A stretch of DNA of 50,062 nucleotides. Source: a virus. Positions within the stretch are counted from its first letter, which is position 1, and each line of letters begins with the position of its first letter. Where the stretch lies: the IMG/VR virus record IMGVR_UViG_3300049740_001473, positions 1 to 50,062 of that record; one strand, given 5' to 3'. The notes beneath the pieces are model-generated. The model did no database searches. It saw only the letters and a program-made list of their open reading frames with translations, and had not been told where the DNA came from. The position numbers and the translations under genes were made by a program. Shown in pieces: positions 10,201-25,200 of this stretch.

Positions 10201-13200
10201 AAGATTTACAGGTAACTTACTTGGCGATGTATATGCAACTGACGGTGTGTCACTATATACTATTTTAGATTCTGGTACTGACGGTACAGATGCATCTATA
10301 ATTGCAGATGTTAAGACACCGTTAAATGCAACTATTGTCGATACAAGTGCTGCTACTGTTACAGCAACAGGCGGCTTTACAGGACAAATAGATGCATCAG
10401 CTCCAGGTACTTCGCAATTCCATACAGTAACTATATCAAGTAATTTAAGTGTTCCAGGAACAGTAAATGTCACTCAAACAGTTGAAGCAACCGGTGGTAT
10501 CGAAAATACTCCAATAGGCGCAGGAAATACAGAATCAACTGGTGCGTTTACATCTATTACTACAACTGGAGCTGTTACTGTTGGCGGCGACTTAATAGTA
10601 CAAGGTAATACAGTTACACTAAACACTTCAACATTAGATGTTGAAGATTTGAATATTACTGTTGCAAAAGGCGCTACAACCGCTGCTGCTGCGGACGGAG
10701 CAGGTCTAACAGTTGATACAGCAGGAGCTTGGATACAATATAAGAATCCAAGTGATCAATGGCGCTTTAATAAAGATATAGATTTAACAACAGAAAACGT
10801 AAGATTATTAGGTAACGTTACTTCAACTGGGGTTTCAAACTTTAGTGGCACAGCAAACTTTAGTGGCACAGTTGATATGGCAGGCGCAACAATTAATAAT
10901 TCGACTTTCCAAAATATGGATGTTGCAGCAACGTCAGAGTTTAGCGGAAATATGACATTAGATACTGCTGCAAACTTCACAATGATAAATGCTGCTGGCA
11001 CTCCAGTAACAGTATTTGCAATTGACGGATCAAATGGCAACACTACTATTTCACAAGGCGGACAGTTTGAAATATTAGATGCAACATCTGCTTCAATGTT
11101 TAGTATCGACGGCGGCACAGGTAACACATTAGTTACAGGTACACTTGGTGTAGACGGCATAGTCAGTATTAATGATACAACAGGATCTACTACAACAACA
11201 ACAGGTGCGCTAATTGTAGACGGTGGCGTAGGTATAGCAGAAAACTTATATATAGGCGGCAACTTAGATGTTGCTGGCAACGCAGTTATTTCAGGAAATT
11301 TAACTTTTGGTGATGCTGCAACTGATACGGTAGCATTTGGTGCTGACATTAACAGTAGTATTATTCCGGATATAAACAACACATACGATTTAGGTAGTTC
11401 AGCACAGGGTTGGAGAGAACTTTATCTTACACAAAATATTAACTTCAAAGGTGCAACAGGCCAAAATGAAATCATTGTTCCAACAAATTTATTTGATGCT
11501 TTAAGTATCAAAGACGATGCTAATACAAGTATAATTGACGTTGAAACAACCACAGGTGCTCCAGTTGTAAAAATTAACCCAGATACAACAATTGCTGGTA
11601 CTCTTGATGTTACCGGTGAAACTACATTAGCAAGTGCAATTATTAGTGATATAGATCCAAATAGAGTTATACTATCAGGTGGTAGTAAAGAAATAAGTTA
11701 CAGTGACCAATTTACATATTCAGTAGGCGCTGGAACAATTGATGTAGATATTACCGGTAGTTTAGCAGTTGACAACTTAACGTTTGATGGAAATACAATT
11801 TCAAGCACAAATTTAAATGGCGCTATTATAATTGATCCGCAGGGTGCTGGTGTAGTTACAGTAAGTGCTAATACAACAATAAGCGGCACATTTACAAGCA
11901 CAGGACTTGCAAGTTTAGATAACGGTATTGATGTTAATGGTGCTGCGTTTACAGTTTCTAACACAGGTGCAGTTAATACTACATCAACATTAGATGTTGC
12001 TGGTCTTGCATCACTTGATGGCGGTATTGATGTTGACGGTGCATTTACTGTAGCAAATACAACGGGTAATATTACAACGTCAGGCACACTAGATATAACA
12101 GATACAACTATTTTAAGAGATACAGTTGGCATACAAGGTATTACAACTATAAGTAATGCTAACGATGCATCTAATGCAACTTCAGGCGCACTAATAGTTT
12201 CAGGCGGTGTAGGAATTGCTAAAAAATTATTTGTTGCTGGTGACTTTGAAATTGGTACAAATAAATTTAATGTAGCAGCAACTACAGGTGATACAGACGT
12301 AGCAGGTGACTTTACTGTTACTAGTGGAACAGCATTCTTAGATGGTGGCATTAATGTTGATAGTGGTGCATTTATTGTGGCAAATACAACAGGTGATATC
12401 ACAACCCTCGGTGATATTAGTATAGCAGATAGTAAGAAGTTACTAATTGGTACAGGAAACGATTTAGAAATCTTCCATGATGGTTCTAATTCTTTTATTA
12501 AAGATGTTGGTGCAGGTAATTTAACAATAGCAACAGATGTACTAACACTTACAAAGGGTAACGGTACTAAAACAACAGCAGTATTAGATGCAGATGGTGC
12601 AACTGAACTTTATTACAATAATACAAAAAGATTTGAAACTACACTTGTAGGAGCAGATGTTACCGGAACATTCAACACTTCAGGACTTGCAACTTTAGAT
12701 TCGGCTGTAATATCAGATTTACCTGCTAACAGAATTGTATATACAAGTGGTGCAAATGGTAGACTAATTAGCACAGCAGATTTTGTAATAGACGGCACAT
12801 CATTAAATGTAGGCTCAAATAATTTTGTTGTTACAGCAGCAACAGGTAACACTGCTATAGTTGGTACTTTAGACGTAACTGGCGAAACAACAGTAGGTAA
12901 CTTAGTTGCTGACGATATAAAGTTAGGCGATGGCGAAAAGATACAATTTGGTAATGCACAAGATTTAGAAATTTATCACGACGGATCTAATAGTTATATA
13001 CATGAATCTGGTGCAGGAGGGTTGATCCTAAGATCTGCCAACTCAATTCTTTTCCAAGACGCTACTAGTACAAAAACAGCCATGTCATTAACTGCTGGCG
13101 GTGGCCAGATATTATACCAGAATAATGTTCAAAGATTTAGGACTAGTACCGTTGGTGTACTCATAACAGGTACTGCTGATATCTCTGGTGATTTAGATGT

Positions 13201-16200
13201 TGGCGGCAGCGTTAACATTAACAACCAGTTTACTATAGCAGCATCTACAGGTAACACACAAATTGATGGAACTCTTATAGTAGACGGATTAACTACACTA
13301 GATGGTGGTATTACAGCAGACGGTGGTGTGTTTACCGTAGCAAATACAACAGGTAATGTTGCTACAAGTGGCACGTTAAATGTAACAGGCGACACAACTT
13401 TAAGTACACTAACTGCAACAAGTGATGTAACGGTTCAAGGTGATTTAACAGTTGAAGGTAACTTAACCACTGTTAATGCTACAGAAATAAATGTATCTGA
13501 TAAGAATATTACACTAGGCGGCACAACTACAACATTGAGTGCGCTAAACAATAGTGGAATTACTATAGGTGGAACATTAGGAGCAGGATCAAATCCTGCA
13601 CTAACTTATACATACACTGGTGTTTCTCCGAATCAGGTAGAAAGATTTAATTTAAATAGAGAATTAATCGTTGATAAGGTACACGGCGATGTAAAAGGGA
13701 ATGTTTATGCATCAGATGATACAAGTATTATTTTAAATGCAGGCACTAATGGCAACGATGCAATATTCAAAGGTGACGTTTATAGTACAACTGATACATT
13801 AATCATAGACACTGGTGCAAGTATAGACGATGCAACATTTTATGGAAATATAGATCTTAGAACAGAAACAAATTACGGAAATACTCCAAGCACAGGTACT
13901 ACTTCATACTTTAACAATTTAGATGTTGCCGGTACACTATCAATGGCAAATGCTTCAATAGGCACACTGTCTGGTAACTTAGTTGGAGATATATATGCGT
14001 CTAACGGAACAAGTTTAATATTAGACAATGGTACTAATGGAACAGATGCATCATTCCAGGGTAGTATTAAAAATGACAACGGAACAGTAATTATTCAAAA
14101 TGGTTCGACAGGAGTTGCAGCAACATTTACTGGTAAATTAGTAGGTGATGTAGATAGTAGCGGCATATCATATTTTAACAATATGTATGCTAACGTTATT
14201 AACGCATTCTTAGACGGTGACATTTCGGGTAGTGTACTAGGCGAAGATAGTGTAATGATGCTTGACGCCGGCGCTAGAACACTTAGCGTTACTGATGTGC
14301 AAACAAGTACAATTACTGCATCATCTTACCTATCAGGCGATGTGCGCGGCGATATTTACAACGATGACGGCACTCAAAAAATATTAGAGACAGGCGGCAC
14401 AGCAACAAATTCTGCTATCTTTACTGGTAGAGTTGATGCGTCAACTGCAACTAACACAACATCTAACTTTAACAATGTTGACGCAACAGGTATATTTACT
14501 GGTGTATTAGGCGCAGTAGGTAATACTGCTAATGCATTTGTGAATGATCTAGCAGTAGATAGCATAGCAACATTTACTGGTGTTGTTAATGCTCTTACAT
14601 CAGCTGTTAATATTAATTCTGTAAACATAGATGGCGGAACAATAGACGGAACAGTTATTGGCGCAGCGACTCCAGCAGCAGTCACAGGTACAACTGTAAC
14701 TGCAAACACAGGATTTGTTGGTGACATCACAGGTGACATCACTGGAGACTTAGACGCAAGAGGTCTAGGCGGTACAACGTTCATTGATGATTTAGTTATG
14801 GGTCCAGGCACAAATGCTGCTATAGATACTGCAACAATTACTACACTTAATGCTTCTACTCTTGTTCTAACAAACTTAGCACTAAGTGGAGATTTAGACG
14901 TACTTACTGGTACAGGTACATTCCAAAACTTAGAAGTTACTGCTGGCGGCAACATTGTAGGACTTGCTACTCTAGGTACAAGTGCATCACCAGTAGCAAG
15001 TTCAGTAATTACTACAATTGATGTTAGTGCAGGTGATATAGTTGGCCTGTCTACTCTAGGTACAAGTGCATCACCAGTTGTAGCAGCAGACATAAACACT
15101 GCGGTTATAGATGATGTAACTAGTGTTACAGTAAGAGCTGATAACTTTACTATTACTAATACAGGCGATGCTGCTCATAAGTTCACTGGTCCGTTAGAAG
15201 GTAATGTTACAAGTGCTGGAACAAGCACATTTACTGGTACAGTAAACTTATCAAGTGCATCTGTTGTACTTGCTGATAACCAACTAAGTGGTGATAAAAT
15301 AGACGGTGGTGTCATAGGCAACGCTGATCTGTTAGGCAACGGAACAGGTAACACAATTAGCGGATACGATATCACAGTAACAGGAGCACTTGACTTAACT
15401 GGAGCAACTGTAACATACGATAACGATTCGATATCAGGTGATAAAGTATCTGGCGGTACTATTGATTCTGCAAATATAACTGGCGCCGCAGGTAAAACAC
15501 TTGACGGATATGATATTACCGTAGGTTCTGGCAGAACATTAACTGTAGACGGAGCAACAAGTGTTGCAACATTAGCAGCATCTGCACTTGCAGAATTAGA
15601 CGGCGGTTTCAACGTTAATGACGACTTTGTTGTAGATGTAGATGGTAACACACGTCTTAATGCAGCAGCTAATTTTGAAATTTGGAATGCAGCAGGAACA
15701 CCTGTAAAAGTATTTGATATTGTTGGTTCAACAGGCGCAACTACTATTACAAATACCTTAGACGTTGTTGGTCCAGTATCTATAACAACAGGAACAGGAA
15801 GCACAAGCACATCTACCGGTTCACTTATTGTTACTGGCGGAGTAGGCATAAGTGAAAATGCATTTGTCGGAGGCGATCTAGATGTTGCAGCAAATGCACA
15901 ACTTGGCGGCACTTTAGATGTTGACGGCGTAACAAATATTAATAATACATTAACTGTAGATTCGTTAGCAAGTTTAGACGGCGGCATTGCAGTATCAGAC
16001 GGTGCAGTAGGCGATGCATTTACAGTTGCAGTTACTACAGGTAATGTAGTAACAACAGGCACATTAGATGTAACAGGTTTGTCATCACTAGATGGCGGCA
16101 TTGATGTTAACGGGTCTAACTATACAGTATCAGCAGCAGGCGCAGTAACACAAGCAAGTACACTAGATGTAAGTGGAGATGTTACACTATTACAATCTGC

Positions 16201-19200
16201 AAACTTTGAAATCTTTGATGCAGGTGTTGGTAGTAATTCTACATTTGCTATCAATGGTGCTGATGGTAATACACAAATAGCAGGTACGTTAGGAGTAGAC
16301 GGCCTAGCATCGTTAAATGCAAGTTTGACTGTTACTGGACTTACAACAACTGATACAGCAGTAGTTAATAACACTCTTGATGTAACTGGCGCAACAACAT
16401 TAGACGGAACATTTGCTGTACAAAATGCAGGTGTAGATGTATTTACAGTCGCTGATGCAACAGGAAATACAGTAATTTCAGGAACACTTCAAGCAGGTAA
16501 TACTACTGTAGCAGACGTAACTGCAACTGGAACTGGTACTGTAACTGGTAACTTTGATGTAAACACAACTGCATTTACTGTTGCAGCAGCAACAGGTAAC
16601 ACTGCTATACTTGGTGACTTAGCAGTTAATACAACAGCTCTTACAGTAGCAGCAGCAACAGGTAATACTACAGTAGGCGGAACATTTGATGTAGCAGGTG
16701 TTACAAACTTTAACGATACTACAGGAAGCACATTAAGTACTAATGGTGCAGTAATAATTGACGGCGGCCTAGGCGTTGCAGAAAATATTAATTTTAGCGG
16801 TGTATTAAAGACAACAACCGCAACAGCAAGTACAGATACCGTAACAGGATCAATTGTTACCGCAGGCGGCGTTGGTATAGCAGGCGCTTTAAATGTTGGT
16901 GGTGTAACACATATTTCTCAAACAGTAGATGCAACTTCAGCAACTGATGGTGCGTTGTTCGTAGACGGTGGCGTTGGCATTGCTAAGAAACTATTTGTTG
17001 GTACTGATTTAGATGTAACTGGTTCAGTACAAATTGATACAGATCTAAATGTTACTGGAAATACTGTAATAACAGGAAATCTAACAGTTAACGGCGCAAG
17101 TACAACAATTAATGCAGCAACACTAGATGTTGAAGATAAAGATATACGTGTTGCAAGTAATGCAGATACACTACTTGGAGCAAATAATGCAGGCTTAATA
17201 ATTGGTAGTACTAATGTTGGTGATATAGCAAATGGCGGCAACGCAGGTGAAACAAATGTTACATTTACATATAATGCTACAGATGATAGTTTAGACAGTA
17301 ATGTCGATATACAAGCGCCAACATTTATTGGTAATTTAACAGGCGATACTACAGGAAGCGCAACTATAGGTGTTGGCAAAACTCTTGACGTAGACGGAGC
17401 ATTTAATGTTAATGCAAGTTCTGGTAATTTAGATAATGTAGTAATTGGCGGAGTTACTAGAGCAGATGCAAGTGTACATACTCTAACTACAAGAAACATT
17501 AATGTAGATTCAGGATACGATGTTACCCTTGCAAGCGGAGATGTTACAATTACTGCTGGTGACTTTGTTGCAACAACAGGTAATATTAGTGCAACTTCAG
17601 GAACTATATCCGGTGATATATTTGTTGCAGGAACAGAATTTAGAGGCGATTTAACAACTGTAGACGGCGGTACTGGTGTTAACTTATTTGAGTCAACAGG
17701 CGTAGCAGTAAGTACAGGTAACATTACAACTACAACAGGTGACTTTACAAGTACAAGCGGAGACTTTACTACAGGCTCAGGAAATATTTCAACAAGTAGT
17801 GGTGATATTACTACTACAACTGGTGATATTAATGGCCAAATTATTACCGCTAACACTAAGGTTATAGGACAACTAGGTACTGATGCAAGTACAGCAGCAG
17901 ACATGAATGATGCGTTTGTAGCAACACTTTATTCTAATACAACTATAACATCAAGTGGTAATACAAGTGTAGGAGGCAACCTTACAGTAACAGGTACTTC
18001 TGACTTTGATGATGCTGTAACTATTTCAAATAACTTAACAATTAGTGGACCAGGAGGCGTTGATGCGCAGGGCAATCCAAATAAATCTACAGCGACATTC
18101 CAAAACATTGTTGTTACAGGATCATTTACAGTTGATACTCTAACAATTGATGACTTTACTGTTGGTGATGAATTATTTGTGTTAGGTGATACTGCACTAT
18201 CAGGCAACTTAACAGTTAACAGTGGTGTAACAACATTAAGCTCAGTTGATATTGCAGGCGGTGCAATAGACGGTGTTACAATTGGCGGCGACGGTGTAAC
18301 ACCTGCTGCAAATATCACAGGTGCTGCGTTAACAGGTACGTCTTTGACTACTACAACAGGTAATATAGTACTAAACAGTGGTAACTTAGTTGCTACACAG
18401 GGTAATATTACAACTACAGCAGGTGAGATAAGATCACCAGTTGGTGGCTTTGTAGGTCAAATTGATGCTACTGCAACAGGTACATCAAGTTTTGACAATA
18501 TCTTAGTAAATGATGATTTAACTGTAAACGGTAAAGTATTTTCAGTAGCAAGTGCTGCAAGTGGATTTGTTGGAGATTTATATTCTAACAATTCAGGTGG
18601 CACTCCAATAAAAATTCTACAAGCAGGTACTACACTAGGCACTGCAATGTATACTGGTAATGTTACTGGTGTTGTAGGCGATGCCGCAAACAGAAATACT
18701 GCTCACTTTAGTACAATAAATGCAACACAAGCTGATTTAGCATCTGTTGATATAAATGCTGGTACAATTGACGGAGTCACATTTACAGCAGGTACATTAG
18801 TAGATACACCAATTGGACAAACAGGAACACCACAAAACGCTACAGTAAGTAATCTTGTAAGTAATACAATTAGAGTTAACAGCAGCACTGCAAATACTAT
18901 AGACGGTGTTACAATTGGTGATACACAGCGTAGACCAGGTAACTTTACTACTTTAAATGCAAACACTAGTATTACAGTAGGTGCAGTAGCAGGTAGTATA
19001 AACTCAACACCAATTGGTGATAGTATTGCATCTACGATAACAGGAACTACAATTGCAGCGTCTACAAGGTTTGAAGGTGTCCTTCAAGGTGATATACAAT
19101 CAACATCAGGTGGTGTTGGATTACCTGCAGGTGCATTATTAATAGATTCAAGTACTAGAAATATTTCTAATATTGTCGATTTTACCTCAGAAACTGTGCA

Positions 19201-22200
19201 AGCAACAACAATCACAGCTACCCAAACAACAAATGGTTTCCAAGGTGATTTAACCGGTGATGTAATAGGACAAATTGGTACAACAACACTTTCAGATAGA
19301 AACAACGCATTCTTCACCAATGTAGACATATTAGGCGATCTTGATATAGATGGCGACATTACACTTGCAGCGACACATACAATTACTGGTATAATAGACG
19401 GATTAGCTGGTACAGATATAACAGGTGCATTTACGCTTGAAACAGGTCAAACAGCAGACTTGTCAGGCGGTACACTAACACTTGCTAATGATCAAATTAG
19501 TGGCGACAGCATTGAAGGCGGCACCATAGGTAACATTACTATAAGCAATCTTACTTCGCCTAACATAATTATTACTGGTGGTACACTCCAAGGCGTTGAT
19601 GCAACAAGTTTCGATATCGATGGCGGCACTATTATTAACACTTCAATTGGTCAATCTGGTTCTGCACAGAACATTAAAGGTGCTACAATCGAGTCTACTA
19701 CTGGATTTGTAGGACAAATTAATGCTACTGGTGGCAGCGGAGGTACATCAAACTTCGATATAATTACTGTTGCAGGCACAAGTACATTTACAGGAAATGC
19801 AACATTTGGCAATTTAAGTGGTGCGCTTACAGGATCATTTACCGGCGGCGCAACTATTACAAGTGGTACATTTAGTAATATACAAATTGCAAGTTCTACA
19901 CAAATTAATTCTTCGGCATTTATTGGCCCATTGTCAGGTGATGTTACCGGCGGCGGAACAGGCACAGTTAGTACCTTTAATAGATTAAACGTACAAGGTG
20001 GCCCAACAGAAGCTTCTCAAATATCAAATCTAACTGTGGGTACGTTTGCAACTAACGCTGCAACAATTACTGGTGGTAATATTACAAACACTACTATCGG
20101 TGGTGCAACTGGTACAGGTAGTTTCCCAGGATACTTTAGTTTAGTAGAAGCAACAGGCGCTATTACAGCAGGAACACAGTTTATAGGAGATATGAATAAT
20201 CCTAATACTGTTAACCAAGATGATTCATCAGCTGACTTTACACAAGGTTATTTTACTAACTTACGAGTTAAGAATTTTGAAACTGATACTATCATAATTA
20301 ACAGTGACCAAGAATTTAGTAATGTTTTGATTACTGGTGACTTAACAGTAAACGAAGATGTGCTAATAAAAGGCGATTTAGAAGTTGAAAAAAACTTTAT
20401 TACAGTTAACAAAAACGAAACAGGTAATTCGGGTATTAGTGGCGCTGGTAACGCAGGTATAATTTTTGAACGTGGTAACGGTGTTGGTATACAAGATGCA
20501 AGTCTTATATTCAGCGAAAGCGGCGGCAATCCTGAATATGAATTTAGTCAATTTAAAGTTCTTGCAGAAGAATTTCAAGCACCTTTATTTTCTGGAAACA
20601 TTACCGCAGTCTTAGGTACCTCTACATTTAATAATGTTACTGTAAGTAACTCTGCTAACTTAGGAAACAGCGTTACTATCGCTGGCGGCAATATAGATAA
20701 TACTGTAATAGGTAATGGAACTCAAGCAAGCATCGACGGTACGACAATTAAAGCACATGTTGAATTCCAAGGAGACTTAGATACTACTAACGGTGTTACT
20801 GGAAATATTGATACCATTACAATGGATGCAACTGGACTTATTACTGCACGAGCAGGTCTTGATGCAACTGGTGGAACAATTGACGGTGAAGGAAGATTTA
20901 CTACAGGTACAACTATTGACGCTGGTACACATATTAGAAATACACCAATTGGTGTTGACGTAAGCGGTATAAGTGGTAGAGCAGTAGGTTACTTTAATGC
21001 CTTAGAAGCTACTACAATTATTAGTACACTGGGTATAACTGGCAATATTACTGGAGATGTAACAGGTAGTATTGATGATAGAAATACAATCGGTGAAGTT
21101 CCTTTAAATCCGCCTGTCTTGACAGAAAACTTAAATATGAATCTATCGCAATTTGATAGAGTAAGTGTACTAGGTCATCTTACAATGGGTACAGATACAT
21201 ATATTAAAGCTGTTAACCTAGATGTTTCTGGTATCTTTAATGTTAACGATTTAGATATCGGTGCTACACTTGATGTTGCTGGTAACTTTACTGTAGGTAG
21301 TGGAACACCTAAAAAATTAGATGTCAATGCTGCTACAGGTGCAATGACACATAATGGTGCATTTACAACGTCTGGAACTGCAACATTTGATGGTGATATT
21401 AATGCAAATGCTAATGTAACAGTAGGCAGCGATGCAGCAGACGAACTTATTATAAATGCTGTAATCGATAGCGATATTTTAATTAAAACTGATGGTGCTT
21501 ATGACATTGGTACAGTTTCAACACGTTGGGGACATGTATATGCTGATAATGCAACATTTACAGATGATGTTGCTATAGGTGGAAATTTAACAGTTACAGG
21601 ATCAGTAACCCAAACTAATGTTGATCAAATCAACATTGCAGATAACATAATTGTTCTTAACGGACAAGAATCATCAACTCAAATTTCAGCAGGTACTGCT
21701 GGTATACAGATTAGTAGAGGTACTGGAAGCGATGCATCGTTCTTGTATGATGAAGGTTTAAATTCCTGGACACTTACAGGTGCAACAAGTAAATTAACTG
21801 TTAATGAAGTTAGAGCTGATATTGAAGCCACTGACGGAGCAACTATAGTAGATATTTCAGCAAAATCAATTGATATGTCTGCTGTTGATACAGATGCGTT
21901 AACAGTAAATCAAGGCGCAACGATAGGCACAACATTAGTAGTTAGCGGACTATCTACACTTGCAGAAGCAAAAGTACAAGACTTAGCACAAGATCATATT
22001 CCATTAGCAGGACTTGACGGTAGACTTAACACAAATGCAAACTTTAGATTTGACGGCGTTGATCTTGATATAGGTGCTGCTGGTTCAGAAACATTTAAAG
22101 TAGCAGTTGCATCAGGAAACACTGACATACAAGGTACACTTTTTGTAGATAAACAAACTACTATAAAAGGCAATAACCTAGGTGCAAGTAGTACAACAAC

Positions 22201-25200
22201 AGGTGCATTAGTAGTTCAAGGCGGTATTGGTATATCTGAAAATATACATGCAGGAGGCACTTTAACATTAACTGGACTTGCATCACTAGCATCTGGTATA
22301 AATGTTAATAATGATTTTGTAGTAGATGCAGACGGCAATACTGACTTGTCAAGTGGTGCAACACTAACAGTTGACGGTGAAGTAAACTTTAATGGCGGTA
22401 TTGTAATGGATACTGACAGGTTTACTGTAGCAAACGGTTCAGGTAACGTTGCAACAGCTGGTACGCTTCAAGTAAGTGGAAATAGTATACTAACAGCACT
22501 TATTACATCAGGAATAGCTTCATTAAATGGAGGCATTGAAGTAGACATAACGAAGTTTACTGTAGACGGCGGCACAGGCGCTGTTGTTACACAAAGTACT
22601 TTAACAGTTGACGGTACAACTACGCTTAATTCAGATCTATCTGTAACAGGAAGTAACGATATAAGAATAGTTGACGCTCTTACTGCAAATGTATTTGAAG
22701 TAAACGGAACAACAGGCGCAACATTAATTACAGGTAACCTTACAATGGACGGATCTGTAGGCGCAGGCAATCTTGACATAGGCGGTAACTTTACAGTAGC
22801 AAATGCAACAGGTAATACAGACATAACAGGTACATTAGATGTAACTGGTGATACTACAGTAGATGTGTTTAGTGCAGGTACAAGTACATTAGGTACAACC
22901 TCTATCACTGGCACAACTCTATCAGTAGGTTCTGACTTTACTATAATAGGAGCAAGCGGTGTAACTGAAATAGGTGGTATGTTAAGTGCAGATGGCGGTA
23001 TTCAAGTAAGAAATACTGCTAATACTGCTGAAGCATTTACTGTTTCACTTGGCACAGGTAATACTAATATAGTAGGTACACTTGATGTAACTGGTACAAC
23101 TACTGTACACGATTTAAATATTACTGGTGCATTAGGTGTAACAGAAGGACTAACAGTAACCGACGACTTTAGTGTTAATGGAAACTTTGTAGTAACTGCT
23201 GCAAATGGTAACACACAAGTTGACGGAACTCTTACAGCAGACGGTGACTTTAACATTAACAACCAGTTTACTGTAACAGCAACTACAGGCGCAACGAATA
23301 TTGCAAGCGGTCCGTTAACAGTTGGCGGATTAACTACACTTAACGGTGGTATTACAGCAGACGGTGGTGTGTTTACCGTAGCAGACGGTACTGGTAGTAT
23401 TGCTACAAGTGGCACGTTAAATGTAACAGGTGCTACAACTTTAAGTAGTGCATTGAGTGCAGACGGCGGCATCGAAGTAAGAAACACAGGCAACACAGCA
23501 GAAGCATTTAGCGTACAAGCAGGTAGTGGTAATGTAGATACTGAAGGTACATTGGATGTAGGTGGTGATGTTACTATAGGAGCTAACACAGTTACTATAG
23601 ACGCTGGAAACGGAAATACAATTATTGCCGGGACATTAAATGTAAATACAAGCGCAACAGTAGCATCGTTACGTGTGTCAGACTTAACTACAGTTAATGC
23701 TGTATTACTTGGCCAATCATCAGGCGAAGTTGCTGATAGTTCAAATCTAACATTTAGCGGTAGTTTACTTGATGTAACAGGCAGTATTGACGTATCGGGC
23801 AATGTAGATATTGCAGGAAATGTATTTGCTAATAATGCTTATATAGAAACTTTAAATGTTAACGAAATACCAGTTACAGGAAGTGCTGGGTTAATTACAG
23901 GTTCGAGTGCATTTACATTTAATCCAACAGGTGGTATATTAGGTGTAACTGGTAGTATAACTACAACTGGCACTGTAACTGGTTCGACTTTCTTAGGAAA
24001 TATTACTGCTCCGGGAACAAGTACATTCTCAGGACAAACAAACCTAAACGGTCTAGTTACTTTAGCTAACAATTTAACAATAGGTGCAGGTGTAGGTAGT
24101 ATTAACGCAACTAGTGGTGCTATTGCAACAAATTCAACAATAACAGCAGGCGGCTTAGCAAGTCTAAACGGCGGCATTAATGTTGATAGTGGTGCATTTA
24201 CTGTATCCGGAGACGGCTTTGGTAGTGTCTTTATAGACGGTCAAACAAATATTGATAATAATTTATTAATTACAAGTTCTGGAGATATTACACTAAGTGA
24301 TGGTGTATCTACTGTAATTACACTAGATGGCGCAACTGGCGGGATTAGTGCAGATGGTAATTTAAACATTGCAGGTAATACTAATCTTTACGGTAGTATT
24401 ACAAGACTAGGTAATGCTGTATCTGATGAATTAGAAATTAACTCTGTACTAACAAAAGGCTTTTATCTAAAAGCAGGTACATTAAACGCAGATATAGGTA
24501 GTACGACTACAAGATTTGCTGATGCGTTCTTAGAAAATTTAAATGTATCAGAGAATGTTACTATTGCAGGTGATTTAACTGTAGAAGGTGAATTTACAAC
24601 TGTAAATGCACAAACTGTTGCTATAGCAGATAATATTATTACATTGAACTCAGGTCAAGCAGCAGCAGATGCAGGAATTGAAATAGATTTATCTGGTACT
24701 ACAAAAGAACTAAAATGGGCTAATACTGCTGGTGAATGGACAGTTGGTGCAGAAACATTTGTAGCAGGAGCATTTAGAGGTGACTTACATGCAAGTGATA
24801 GCGCTGTATTAGTTAACCAAACAACTAAAGCAGTAGATGTTGCAACTGTAACTACAAGCGCAAATACAACAGTAGGTGGAATACTTGCTGTAAATGGTAC
24901 AAACTTAAATGTTGGTTCAGGAAACTTTGTTGTAACAAGTGCAAATGGTAACACTGATATTGCAGGTATACTTAATGTAGGTAGTAGTAACTTTACTGTA
25001 CAACCGGGATCAGGTAATACATTAGTTGCTGGTACATTAGGTGTAACAGGTCTAACAACTATAGATACATCAACTGTTACTGGTGTAATGAATATTACAA
25101 GTTCAGTAGAATCAACTGGAACAACTAATGGTGCTATTAAAATACTAGGTGGTATTGGTCTATCTGGTAACATACACATGGGCGGCAACTTACATGTTGG

